From Spizellomyces punctatus DAOM BR117 (Eukaryota > Chytridiomycota > Chytridiomycetes > Spizellomycetales > Spizellomycetaceae), in the NCBI RefSeq assembly GCF_000182565.1, contig NW_015971541.1:773066-837065 (forward strand): a DNA stretch of 64,000 nt. The letters are read 5' to 3'. Positions 23,601 through 35,300 of this stretch are shown here, piece by piece (the first letter of the stretch is position 1; each line of letters opens with the position of its first letter). A model generated the notes under the pieces. That model was given only the letters and a program-made list of their open reading frames with translations. It searched no databases and was not told where the DNA came from. Made by a program: the position numbers and the translations under genes.

Positions 23601-24451
23601 GTAGCTACTCAAAGATTACTCTTTAGCTTACCTGTCTGAGAAAGTACGAAGGTATATCATCGTCGTTGCAAACTTCTCCGGCAATTTTGTCCTTACATAG
23701 GCGAACCCAGTTGAATCGCTCAAATGACTGCAATGCTTCCAGGGTGGATTCGGCGATGACATCGCCGAAACGACAAACGACAGCTGGCCTGACGGGAATG
23801 ACACATGAGAATACAGTTTCCTGTCGCACCAACATCTCAGATTCCAGATGTACCCAGTTTGAAATAGCTGCCGCATCTCTTTTCGTGAAGTCATCCTCCG
23901 ATTCCAGATAAATTGTGTAAACTCATCTCGGTGCTGCTGTAACGCGGACGACAATTCTAGAGATCCCTCGTAAACTCAATGTCTACCATATTCTTGATGA
24001 ACGTTTCAAATCTTACCCTTTTCATCCGTCATTTTCTTCATCAGTCGCGATCGCAATATTTGTTTACGAGTACTGAAATTGACAATGGACACCACCGCCT
24101 CCATCGCTATTAGGGCCATCTCGTCTTCCTGCTTGGACCTCTCCGTCATTCGCTGCATCAAACCTGTCTCAGCACGACGAACAATAGAACAAAATATACG
24201 GATTTTGATGGATATTACCTTTAAGGTATCCAAGTCATGGAGGCCTTTTAATTTTGTCTCCTTTTGAGATTGCGTTGAAATATTTTGTAGTTGAGCGCAT
24301 ATCTTTTAAATTTACACCAACAGTATTAGTTTTTCATAGAGTTTTGAGAACAATAATTGCAAATGTCGATGGAGACCTCTTTGATGGTTTGGAAATCTCT
24401 CGTGGTCACTGGTGGGGGCGCTTGCCTTGAGCGCTGACCTTGTCTATTCAT
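20661..24451 (-). CDS. Multi-exon IQ-motif protein with SPRY domain (probable flagellar or cytoskeletal protein)
   Basis: Many minus-strand exons; the outer limits and some junctions are approximate. From the N-terminus: a probable first exon MNRQGQRSRQAPPP near 24451, a helical part (RMTERSKQEDEMALIAMEAV), and a middle region reading WGCVYATAGVWKVRLMARPT and RFYFEFSTPDKTAWRVGLSM. A SPRY-like domain follows (YPGQDEYSFGFSSTGHIFYK, then TWGVLVDLYDGHINLVMDGK, then PQIRVNFGDRPFSYDV). The C-terminal third has at least five IQ motifs, such as SATVIQRKWRNWHM, AATLIQMMARKKLKRLRAL, AAAKIQKNWRRRK, ATTIQRVYRG and AAARIQALWKGYWVR. IQ motifs bind calmodulin or light chains; SPRY domains bind protein ligands. 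I know no named protein with this order. Confidence 0.7.
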
Positions 24452-25015
24452 TCGTGTTAAACCAAAAAGTGGGTACGGCAACCGACATGTATTTAATTAC
24501 CTTTGCCGCAAACCTCCCGCTTCAGCTGCATCCGTCGAGTTCATTGCATAGCGTCCTCGTTTATCTCAACTGTGTTGCTAATTCCCTGCTTATCCAAGCA
24601 TCGCGCTGGTCATGACACGTGCGCAAAGCCACATTAAATAATCAAGATCAAAAATCAACAGCAAAAAGCGCACAGGAAGATTTCACACTTTTCTCCTTTT
24701 CACGGCACGGGGTTTAAAAACGCCAAAAGACAAAGGATTTTGACCTTGTTTTCCTTGTCCTTTTTGAAAATGGGCCGCTTGAATTTCTCCAAATTCACGC
24801 AATGCCAGCAAAAAGACAAAAGACTAAAAGTGGTAAACAAAACGCATTGCGTACGCCCGTGGATGATTGGATGATTGGTGTCAAAGAAGAAGCACAGAAT
24901 GTATATTCCATCCCGTACGACCAAACGTATGATGAACATCCAAAGTTGAAATGTACAAAGGATAGGGTTCCCTCCCCCACCGCACTCCAGGTTCATCTCT
25001 GTAATTCCTCATATA
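24452..25015. promoter_or_regulatory. Divergent upstream region of the IQ/SPRY and transglutaminase-elicitor genes
   Basis: This 564-base stretch lies between two divergent starts. Short frames on both strands (24700-25000) overlap each other and show no domain. No repeat or RNA gene is seen. Confidence 0.45.
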
Positions 25016-26633
25016 ATGTTGCTTCGCATCCTGAGCCTGGTGCTCATTCTGGCGGTCTTGTTGCCCATTGGCACATTCGCTGCTCCCGCTGCTCAAGAAG
25101 AACGTAGGGACTTTCGAGGCTGGATCAACAGCATTGGAGATTCCATTAGAAATATTGTCCGCCCATCTCCCACTAATTCTGCACATGCCACCTCGACCAC
25201 CACTCCCTCTCGTTCCTCACCTGCTCGACCTTCCGCAAATCCTTTGCTCAGGTCCAACAACAACCTGGCAGCAGCCCATCCATTGAGCTTTGTTCCTTTT
25301 CGTGCCGCGGTCGCTGCCAACTCCGAATCAGACGGGGACTTTGACCCAGCGACAGAGATTCCTTCCCTCACATATCTGGAAACTGCCTTTGGTAAATTCG
25401 AACGTAAATTTGACGCACTTCCAAAATCTGGCGAAGCTCCCCAATTGCCGTGGACAAGCACATACTGGCCATCAACGTATGATGGTATCAACTACCGGTG
25501 GAAGAGCCCAGAAATTGGATCACCCGTCGAGAAATATGCTATTGTAATGTCTCGAGTCCTTTGAATCATTGGAAACTTTTTGCTTACCGTCGGTTTCGTA
25601 GGCGTTCAATATCAGCTCTCGTGCTCTCGGCAACCTTGTATCAAAACAGCAAGGCATAGACGCCCCCTGGCATACAAAGCAATGCGTTGGAGATTTCAGC
25701 TGCGCTAGCGGTGACCGCTGCGTATCCCGGCGTGGTTCAGATGTCAAACTATGCGTAGCAGATTGGGAGGGTATCTGCGACGGATGGACAGCGGCGTCCA
25801 TTATGATGCCTGAGCCTAGATGTGCTGTCACATTCAACGGAGTGGTGCGTTTTTGGATATTCTGAATGATTGATTGAGTATAGTGCCGTAACATTTTTGC
25901 ATACTTTTAGAAATTCAATGTAGCAGACCTCAAGGGACTCATGAGTGCCTTTTTCGCCTCCGATAGCGGAACCCACTACTATAGCATGAGCATGTCTGGA
26001 AGGTGCAACGTCTACAACCCCAATACTGACAGGAATGGATATTATTCGGATCCAAACTGTGGCGATGCGACCGCTGGCATGTTCCATATTTTCATAACTA
26101 ACATGCTGGGACGCTTGCAAAAGTAAGTGAAACTTTCTTTGCTGCTATCTGAAAACATGTTCCTCATGTGCTCTCGTTTCAGGCCTTTTGCCTTTGATAG
26201 AGAGACGACCGGTCAGGTCTGGAATCAGCCTGTCCATGGCTACCAAATCATAAAGACCCAGAACTTGGCCCGCTTCTTTGCCCAGACCAGACTCGGCTTT
26301 AACTACAAGCTTGACCCGAGTGCTGTCAAGTTCGTTTACGTAGAGCTCGCCGTCAAGTGGATCTCGGAAGTCGAGTACTTTGATGAGATGAACCTCAACT
26401 ACCGAGACAACATGGCTGCCTTGCAAAAGACCCTGAAAACGACTAGTTATGAATACGTTTTGGAACTCAACGCTGCCGGTGAGATCATTGGTGGCGGATG
26501 GGTTAATGCCTCAAAGAACAGGCAGCCCGATTTCATGTGGGTGCCTACTGGCGTCGACAAGAGGGCTAGCGCATTCGGCGCCATCAAATTTACTGACCTC
26601 GAGAAGCTATGGGCACAGGCTGTCAACTGCTAG
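25016..26633 (+). CDS. Secreted transglutaminase-elicitor family protein (GP42/M81-like)
   Basis: Four exons (25016-25543, 25602-25844, 25911-26122, 26183-26633) give 477 residues. It begins with a signal peptide (MLLRILSLVLILAVLLPIGT), then a Ser/Thr/Pro-rich linker. The catalytic-domain region starts near residue 140: TYWPSTYDGINYRW, a Cys-rich part (CVGDFSCASGDRCVSRRG), then WEGICDGWTAASIMMPEPRC, GMFHIFITNMLG, and FDRETTGQVWNQPVHGYQI. This is the order in the oomycete transglutaminase-elicitor family. By analogy the Cys in GICDGW would be the catalytic thiol, with His and Asp downstream. The VWNQPV segment corresponds to the Pep-13 elicitor site of Phytophthora GP42. Function here would be extracellular protein cross-linking, probably in the wall; that is inference. 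Confidence 0.85.
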
Positions 26634-26814
26634 TTCTTTTACAATACCTCATATAAACCGTCCTACTGGTGGATAGAATATGCTAGATTTGTCATACCAA
26701 AGATAGAAGGTAGATCTTTCAAAGGTCGATCAAATAATAGAGCTTCTTACCAAGATATATACAGATAACTACAGATAACTACTAGTAGACCTCGATGGGC
26801 CAACATTCCCGTAT

Positions 26815-27601
26815 TTAAAATCCCAAAAGGCGACTAAGCTGCTCGTGCATGTCTCTTATCCGCGCCAACGCTTCGTCACATTTATCGTCTCCCATTTCCT
26901 CTCGCATCTCGTCAATGGATGCATAACTCGTAGGATCGAATTCGCATATTTCCTGGGTATTTCGTAATGGAATGGTTACAAGCGGTGTAGGTGGTGGCTC
27001 GTTCGAACTTTTGCTGTACGAGCGGAGTGTCATCCGACGGGATGATACGGTTGAGACCGAGTCTCTGGAATCCGATGATACTTGTCGGCTAGAGGCAGGA
27101 GTTTGAGGGAGGTAGTGGCTGAATGTGGGAGGATGTACCGGCTGATACAGTGAACGTTAGTTTGATTGACAAACGTTGAAAACCTCGAAAAGTAGAGGGA
27201 CATACTTCAATCTGTTCAAAGTCTCGCAAGGCTGTTCTTCCACCGCGCACTCCTTGACTTGCCTTTGCACCATTACCACTTCCCTTGTTCATCGACTTCA
27301 AAAAGTTGTTCAAATCTCCTCCGTACTTGACACAAAAAGTCTCCACGGTCATATTTCGAACTTCCATCGGGAGCATGGTCCAAGCTTCTTCACAGTGAAA
27401 GAACAAGGATTCTTCCAGACGGGCAGTCTCATCTTCGTACTTTCGGCGTTTGTCTTCCACTGTAGCAGAACTTTAGTACCCGGATATTACCGTTCACGAT
27501 GTTCAAAAGACCTCACATTCGATCTGGAGATTATTTATCAACAAGCGTTTATAGGCAGCGGAGAACCTGTTTTCAGCTGGAGACGCCTCTGTTCGTGTCA
27601 T
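26815..27601 (-). CDS. Borealin-like chromosomal passenger complex subunit
   Basis: Three minus-strand exons (27517-27601, 27206-27459, 26815-27141) give 221 residues. The N-terminal helical region (NNLQIELEDKRRKYEDETAR...) followed by WTMLPMEVRNMTVETFCVKY matches the borealin N-terminal domain, which forms a three-helix bundle with survivin and INCENP. A basic and Ser-rich linker follows. The C-terminus (PLVTIPLRNTQEICEFDPTS and EALARIRDMHEQLSRLLGF) resembles the borealin C-terminal domain. The complex carries Aurora B to centromeres. Yeast Nbl1 keeps only the N-terminal part; this protein appears full length. It lies divergent to CHMP2. Confidence 0.75.
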
Positions 27602-28024
27602 GCTTATGCCGGTTGATGTTGACACTCAAGAAGCGTTTTATCAAGCCTCCAAGGAAGCGAGAGCAGGAGGATGGCTTTTTGCTCTCGCGAAATGGCACCC
27701 ACCCTGGTTGTGCAAGTCGCAACACTCAAGTCCGAAGTCACGTGGAACCGCGCTCGATTGGGCTCCGCGCGCCAAGCTCACTGTTTACATTTGCATTTTG
27801 GACCAGCCGGTCGTCGATCTTAACAGCATTTCAAAAGCAGGCAGATAGAACTTTTCGCCACCGGTCCGCATTCCCCGTTGTATTTCAGGATTCGATACGG
27901 AACAGGAACTTCCACGAGTGAGGTCGGCCTCTGAAGACCTGCTATCACCTGCCATTCCAGCAGTTTCTGCCTGGAGCACACACCCGTCATACTCGCCGTT
28001 TTCTACTGCAATCCCGAATACAAG
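27602..28024. promoter_or_regulatory. Shared upstream region of borealin and CHMP2
   Basis: This 423-base divergent promoter region also contains plus-strand open frames (27600-27921) without any recognisable domain, which I take as chance. Confidence 0.45.
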
Positions 28025-28884
28025 ATGATGGACTTTATATTTGGCTCCCGGAAAACCCCGGCAGAGCTTCTTCGACAGCACCAACGTGCTCTCAATAGGG
28101 CGCAACGCGACCTTGACCGCGAGCGCTCGAAACTAGAGCAGCAGGAAAAGAAGCTTATTGTGGACATTAAGAAAGCTGCTAGGGCCAATCAAATGGTGAG
28201 TTTAGGGTGCGGGAGTACTTTTGGACTTGGGATAAGTGTAGAATGTATGACAGTGCCACGCCAACTGACACTATCCACTGGTCTAGAATGCATGCAAAAT
28301 CATGGCAAAGGACCTGGTCCGAACACGCCGGTACATTCAAAAGTTCTACCAAATGCGAACACAACTACAGGCAGTTGGATTACGGATACAGGTGAGATTT
28401 GACCTGGCACATGAATCTTCAAGTATTGACACCCGTCATCACAGACACTCCGTTCAAACCAACAAATGGCGGAAGCTATGCGTGGCGTAACCAAAGCTAT
28501 GCGTTCCATGAATAAACAAATCAACCTTCCAGGCATCCAAAAAATCATGATGGAGTTTGAGCGTGAGAGCGAAACGATGGACATGAAGGAGGAAATGATG
28601 AACGATGCCATTGACGATGTAATGGAAGAGGAGGATGATGAGGATGAAAGTGATCAGATTGTCAATCAGGTCTTGGATGAGATTGGCATCGGTTTGGATC
28701 ACTCGGTGAGTCACGTTGCATTCTCGCCGTCTTGGATGTGTAGCTCATGCCAGGGATTTCGTAGCTTCCCGAAGCGTCAAAGGCAAGAGTTGGTGGTGCC
28801 GCGGTAAAAGAATCGCAAGCAGAGGCACTTTTAGCAGATGATGCCGCTCTACAGGCGCGGTTGGATAACTTACGGAGAGAATAA
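28025..28884 (+). CDS. VPS2: ESCRT-III subunit CHMP2/Vps2
   Basis: Four exons (28025-28195, 28287-28391, 28445-28705, 28765-28884) give 218 residues. The start is MMDFIFGSRKTPAELLRQHQ; family members begin at the second Met. Core helices are highly conserved: RALNRAQRDLDRERSKLEQQ, then MAKDLVRTRRYIQKFYQMR, and IQKIMMEFERESETMDMKEE. An acidic stretch (EEEDDEDESDQ) and the C-terminal MIM motif (LQARLDNLRRE) close the protein. CHMP2 joins Vps24 and Snf7 polymers in membrane scission during endosomal sorting and cytokinesis, and its MIM recruits the Vps4 ATPase. Confidence 0.96.
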
Positions 28885-29092
28885 GATAGATTGGAATTAT
28901 TTGTAATATGATTTTTGATTGCGTTTCATGCCTTGTCAGATTTCTTGCACACATTCGACCACAATTTGGTGGCTTTGTCGACTTGTACAATGACGAATTC
29001 CGAATGTTCTGATAGTCGATTAAGTATGTTACATTGCGTGTTCACCATTGAAATAGGGATAGCTCTAGAAAGTATAACAGTGCGGGTATCTA

Positions 29093-30262
29093 TTACTCAG
29101 TTGGGTTGCCTTCCGCATCGGGCATTTCCTGGTTGTTAATATCCTCGTCGTGCGTATCTTCTGTTATATCCATAGACTCTGCCGCATTCGAGGTGGTTGC
29201 AGGTTGAGCGGGGGTCCACATGGAGGCTGCGTTGGCTCCGCTGCGCGGTCGAATTTCTCTACGAACTAGGTCCAGAAGTTCCTTAATGTCGTAGTCGTTG
29301 CTATTATATATTGGATTATGTGAATGGAGTTTGACACCTCGATTAATGGAATGGGAGAGAAGGAATAGGAACCGGGGATTTCTTACGTTGGTGAACCCAT
29401 GAGTGTCTGCGCAACCCCCTCGGCTTGAGCCTTGTCAATACTGGGATCCTGCTCTGCAAGATACTGTAGGACTTCGATGACCGAACTCAAACTGACGCGA
29501 CCGTTGTCACCGAGAATGCTCGTCACCGTCTCCAATGTAGCTGTCAGAGTCTGCAACGGTCGTCGTATGGCATTCAGATGTGCAATGTCAGACGTGAATT
29601 ATGTGTTCTTTTTAACTTACGCCAGCTGTTGAAGCCACCAAAAGAGCCCAAAATTTGAGCCATGGGATTTTGTCGCCGGGCCAGCCGCCGAGTCTACCAG
29701 TGAGCTGTCGTGAGTGGAATGTTGTGATATGCTCCCCGGTACGACCGCCTCAACAAGTGCAGATGCTCTACCTCATAACGTCATTTACATGAGCCGGAGT
29801 TATATTGACAGCATTGCAGGCGTCATCCACCTCGTGTTTTGTCACCACTACCTTATCCGTGCGGTCAAACTACAGACAAAAACAAAAGATGGGTATAAAA
29901 CACAATCAAAAATGATGACCAAAGACATTCAAGCGTATATTGAAAAGAGTGGTTTACCTTGGTGTAAAACGCCTCCAACTGCATGTTGTTGAGTCGTTTT
30001 GCCCCACCGCCGTCATGACGCTGCTTTGCTAAGCGCCCGAAATAACTGTGAACCATAGGACACCACCCATTATCAGCCCAAGCCATTCTCATGATCCGCA
30101 AGGCTACTCGGACCAAACATACTCTGCAGATGCTTCAAGAATATTTCCCGGTTGCGAGCGTATGATATGTTTTGTGTACTTTTTCAGAATGTCTGGGAGC
30201 TCTGGCGGAATCCGGATCTGTTCCGCGGTATAGAGAGGCACAGGGTTTGAGTCCACTTCCAT
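29093..30262 (-). CDS. ROPN1L/RSPH11-like radial spoke protein with RIIa domain
   Basis: Minus-strand exons begin 30123-30262 and 29958-30045, followed by three or four more down to a stop at 29093. The RIIa docking domain is near the N-terminus: AEQIRIPPELPDILKKYTKH followed by IIRSQPGNILEASADYFG. This is the pattern of ropporin and ROPN1L (Chlamydomonas RSP11). Later parts include DRTDKVVVTKHEVDDACNAV and RLGGWPGDKIPWLKFWALLV, which parallel ROPN1L, and an acidic C-terminal tail. RIIa domains dimerise and bind AKAP helices such as radial spoke protein 3. An upstream in-frame ATG at 30334 exists, but a TTCTACTACAG string suggests a leader intron, so I prefer 30262. Confidence 0.88.
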
Positions 30263-30673
30263 TTGTTGATCCTCAACTGTAGTAGAAGTTGCAAAAGATG
30301 TGAAATGCAAAAACAATCTCGCTGGAGTGTTCAAAAACTTGTCGAGCGGCGGAGCCCAAAAACCTTCTTGATCTGTAAGCTCGCCTCACCCGCGAACGGG
30401 GAGGGGTTGGCCTGAAGGGTTCGCGTCGATCGCATTTCGAGCCAAACGTTCCAAGTAATATAACATGACTGTGCCAGTTATACATGGCACAGTTTTCATC
30501 TATAACGCATGTGACAAACTCAAATGCGCATGATCATTTTATCCAGATGGGAGGCGTCCTTTCCACAAAGGCCAGCACGGAATTTCGAGGTTTTTCGCAT
30601 CAACCTCATTTCGCTTTTTTTTGATTATAAACTCATTTGGACACTCCTTCACAACCGCAGCATCAGCACTAGC
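30263..30673. promoter_or_regulatory. Shared upstream region of ROPN1L-like and PEX13
   Basis: This 411-base divergent region holds both promoters and probably a 5' leader intron of the ROPN1L-like gene. No other feature is seen. Confidence 0.45.
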
Positions 30674-32051
30674 ATGCCATCGCCGCCAAAGCCGTGGGAA
30701 AGAGCAGGTGCCGCGGCGCAAGCTGGTCCCGCCCCCACTGCAAGCGCCTCGACACCCGCAACTACAACATCCTCCACAACCGCTCCCCCTGCCATCCCAG
30801 CTCGTCCTTCTACATCTACCATGAACACTACAATGACATCAAATACCCTGAATAGACCAGGTAAAAATCTTAATAGGGTCGATTTTCCTGTTTTGAGCGG
30901 ATTTCAAATGCAGTCTTTCTTTAGGTTTCGGAACCGGTGCTGGATATAATTCTTACACTACGGGGACGGGCTATGGAAGTACATATGGCAACTCGTACGG
31001 TGGAAGCTCTTACGGGTCTTACTCCTCACCATATAATCGCTATGGTTCTGGGTACGGAGCGGGAGGTTATGGTTCGACATACGGGTCCTCCTATGGCGGA
31101 TATGGTTCATATTCACCGTACAATCGCTATGGAAGTGGCTATTCTCCATACAATCGCTTTTCCTCTCCATACGGACCTGGTCCAGGTGGTCCAGGTGCCC
31201 CAGGAGAAATGCCTCTCTCTGCACGCATGGAGCAGTCAACCCAAGCAACCTTCAACACACTCGACCAAATCGTTCAGGCTTTCGGAGGGTTCGCGCAAAT
31301 GTTAGAGTCCACATTCATGGCTACTCATTCGAGTTTTATGGCAATGGTTGGAGTAGCTGAGCAATTTGGCAATCTCCGATCATATTTTGGTCAGATTTTT
31401 TCGCTCCTTTCGTTGTACCAAGCGGCGCGACGACTAGTGTGCAGACTGACTGGACGACAGGCACCTGTCGATGCATCGCAACTTGATCCAGACGAATTCA
31501 AAGCGTTTGAAGACCGCAAGAAAGCAAGCAAGAAACCAATATGGGTTTTCTTGTTCTTCACAATCGGCATCCCTTGGTTGATATCAAAACTTTTCCAAAG
31601 ACTACAGAGACAGCGTCTTGAAGCCGCTGCTGCTGGTGCTACTGCTGACCCTTTAACAACAGGCCTCATCGGGCCCGACGGCCGCCCATTACATCCAAGT
31701 CAAATACGTGATCTAGAGTTTTGTCGCGCTGTATATGATTTCGCTGGCGAATCTCCTGCGGAGCTATCGCTGAAGAAAGGGGACATTGTGGCTGTGCTCA
31801 GCAAGTTGGATCCAGCGACTGGACAGCCTGGAATGTGGTGGCGAGGCCGATTGCAGAGTGGGGAGATGGGCATGTTCCCATCCAATTATGTGGAGATCAT
31901 TCAGAAACAGGGAACGGCGCAATCATCGCCACCATTGCCTCCTGCTGGCGGGCCGGCCGGAATACCAATGCAAAACGTTCCGGTACTCGATCCTGCTGCC
32001 TTCAATCCTGATGCAATAATGGATGGAGACTTTGGGCCAATCATGCAGTGA
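30674..32051 (+). CDS. PEX13: Peroxisomal membrane import protein PEX13
   Basis: Two exons (30674-30860, 30925-32051) give 437 residues. It opens with PPKPWERAG, the conserved PEX13 N-terminal motif, then a Ser/Thr/Pro-rich part and a long Tyr/Gly/Ser-rich stretch (GSSYGSYSSPYNRYGSGYG) of the kind now known to form a phase-like meshwork in the peroxisomal pore. A central helical domain (MEQSTQATFNTLDQIVQAFG) and hydrophobic segment WVFLFFTIGIPWLISKLF follow. The C-terminal SH3 domain has CRAVYDFAGESPAELSLKKG and MFPSNYVEII. PEX13 docks PEX5 and PEX14 for matrix protein import. Confidence 0.96.
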
Positions 32052-32370
32052 CGTTGTGGTGGAATTTGGGGATGAACGTTGGGGCTTGAATTTCCTTGTA
32101 CATGGTTCTTAAATAATACGGCATTTCTCTGTTCGTTGTTGTGTTCTGTGCTTCGAGTGCGTCTGTGTGGGTTACTTTGTTACCATCCTAGCATTGTAGG
32201 GGTTTGTGAACTTTTAATGGGTATTCTCTCTGAACTGTGTTTGTTCAGGTCTCTTACAGTTGATTAACCCAAGCAATTAATTATTCCACTTGATACGCAT
32301 ATATGATAAAGTAAAAATCTTATCAATAGTTGGAGAAGTAAGATAGATTCTCATCAATAAAATACTCTTC
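32052..32370. other. Convergent 3' intergenic region
   Basis: An AT-rich gap between the 3' ends of PEX13 and the AAA ATPase gene. No coding or repeat feature is seen. Confidence 0.5.
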
Positions 32371-35300
32371 TTATGAAATACTGCATCTCAATATGTATTG
32401 ATTCAACCTCCGTCTAATATCCCGGATTAAATATTCTTCGAGTGATAACAAGCTAACATGACCAATCACGGTGGATAACTGGCCATGTTTCTTCTTACAC
32501 TCTCCATTGCAGCGAGGAGATCCTCTCTGCCAATCTAGGTAGCGAGCTTTATTGAGGACATTGTTCACATTAACCATGAGCGGAGAAGCAGAACCAACCA
32601 TTTCACTCGTTAAATCTATTCTTAACCTCGACAACGCCGCCTCTCGACATACATTCTCAATGTCCGCACCTTAAAGAATCTGGTTTCAGAGTCGTCCATG
32701 GACATATATGGGTTCCGTACAACTCACCAGTATAACCATCTGACAACTGCGCCAAATGACATAAGTCGGTGGTCTCCAGATTATTGGGAATCCGTGACAA
32801 AAATCCTTGAAATATTTTATGTCGCGCCTATCACACAGCAGATCAAACACGAGAAGGACTTGATCAACGATTACAGTGGAATATACCTCTGCATTGGGAG
32901 GCGGTATGTAAATGTGCTCGTCTAATCGACCGGGCCGCAGGATTGCCGCGTCAATGACATCTGGGCGGTTCGTTACTAGACCATGCATGATATAAATCAT
33001 CCATTTGACAAAAGGATAAACTCGTAGTCATCGTGGATGGAAACGCAACTTACCTGCGATGATAAACACTGTTCTGTTATCGGCTCCTGCAGATTTGGAC
33101 AAAACCCCGTCCATCTCTAATGACGATGGATTAGCAACGATGAGATGAGAATGCCGTTAGATTAACATGTACCAGTGAGAAAACAAGTGACAATCCTTTC
33201 GCCTGTATTTTCGGAGGACATGTCCATCCCGCGTCGGGGAACAAGCATGTCAATCTGATTACAGAGTGATTAATAGTCCAGTAACCTGTCATGGTCTCCA
33301 TACATGCATACCTGATCTATCAATAGTATGGATGGAGCGCTAGATCTGGCCTGAGCAAAGATTTTTGTAATATTTTGCTCAGATTCACCAACGACTTTTG
33401 ATCTTATTTTGGGACCCTATTACAATCGTTACTAATTAGAGAAAATGGCAAATGCGACATAGTGACCTACATCAACGTAAATACAATTAAATCCAGCTTC
33501 TTGGACGAGAGCATAGCTGAGAACACTCTTGCCGACCCCGGCAGGTCCGTGCAATAGGACGCCCCTTGGAGGATTAATTCCAAGCGCGGCATAGCGATCG
33601 AGATGCTTGAAGGGACGCAGGACAGACGTCTGCAGATATTGGTGATGAGTTTTCGCAGTATGCTGGAGGAACGCTTGGGAAATTGAACTAGCACCTGAAC
33701 GTGTTTGATCACATCCTCCAAACCAAAGAGGTCTGAAAAGTGTCTTTTCGGGACCTGGTACATGGAACAGAGTCATTAGGATTCTGTGTCGCAAATCGCA
33801 CGTCAAAATGCATAAGCACCTGAGCGGTGAGTTCCAAAAGATTCGCCGGTTTGACTGTTTTCAGAGCCAATAGAAAATGGTCCAATGTGATATGTTTTTG
33901 CGTTTCCGTCTTTCGAATATTGATGAGCGCCGGCTTTGGGGAGGTGCGCCGGAAAATCATAACATATACATACATTCCGCTGCCAATGCATGAAAGCAGT
34001 GTGGCATAAACTTTCCAAGTCGGCTCCAACAAATCCATGTGTGGCTTCGCTGACCGACCGCAGCATATCGTCGCTGGCATTCGGGTCCATTGGTAACTCT
34101 GGATACATTGTCTGCACAGTTTAGGCGACGATGTAAAAAGTGGTTCACTCTGAACATCCGAACCTTTGCATAGGTATCGTAATATTGAATATCTCTGCCG
34201 CGCATCCACGATATCCATTTCCAGGACCTGATCGAGCCGACCGGATCGTAACAAACCGGGGTCCAAATTGTGCAGACGGTTGGTTACACCTATGAGATGT
34301 CGTGAGGATATGCCATAGCCCATATTTCGGTCAACCGAGAAGCTCTTCGAGAACCCACCTATTATGAACACACCGCCCTTAGGCGTGTCATTGAGGGCGG
34401 TGCAAAGATGAGCAGAGGACAAGCTTGGGTCCAGCAAGCTCGTGAGGACGGCGTAAATCCGTCTGGCCATTCCTAGGGGGAAAAGTAAGTGGGGACACGG
34501 TACAAAGAGAAATGGTAAACGTACCCTGTGCCGCCTGCTTCGGCCCAGTTGAGGCAATAGCATCCAAGTCATCGAGAACCACTATATGAGGGCCCTCAAC
34601 GGGGACGTTGATCATGCTATGAAGGTAAAGTTCCGCATCTCCTTCACCTGAACTACTGTTAAAAGTCTATTCTATTGTGTATATCATGGTCGCGCAAATG
34701 AGCCACCTACTGAATTTGAGAAAGTCCGCACAGTTTACAATGTTCCAAGAAACGCCAGAATTTTCTGTTTGTGATATATAGCATCAATATTTCAGAGAGG
34801 TGACAAAATTGCGAATGATTCTTCACACAACTATCTACATGCTTAACCATCTCTCTTGCTCTATTATACGCTATATAAAGAATGACAGTCTTACCAGCAA
34901 AAGCTCGAGCTAACCTCGTTTTTCCAGTCCCAGATCTCCCGCTCAAAAGGACACCAGCTGTGAGAGCTGGAGCCAAGTTGTGCAGGTTTGTAGGATTACA
35001 AATGTTGTTGACAAAGCAGTGAAATCGTTCTATCAATAGGTTGACTGTTGCATCCACTCCTGCTATCTGCCCGCATACTGCTGGAGCCCAGATATCGCAA
35101 GATTTTAGCCGCGCGCGCGCGCGACTCACGCAAAAGCTCGATTCCTCAAAGACGTAGTCAGTTTCTTCATTCAGCTTGGCGACTCGGGACTCCAGAAGCT
35201 GCCCATCCCCAAATGGTACTATTGATGCGACTATGACTGAGATCTGGTGACCATTCTTCAAAAGGGTAAGACTTTGCCCAACGGTTGCATATTCGCCAAG

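Noticed and set aside
27600-27921. Two overlapping plus-strand frames of 82 and 140 codons
   Set aside because: They lie in the divergent promoter between borealin and CHMP2, one overlapping the borealin first exon, with no domain.
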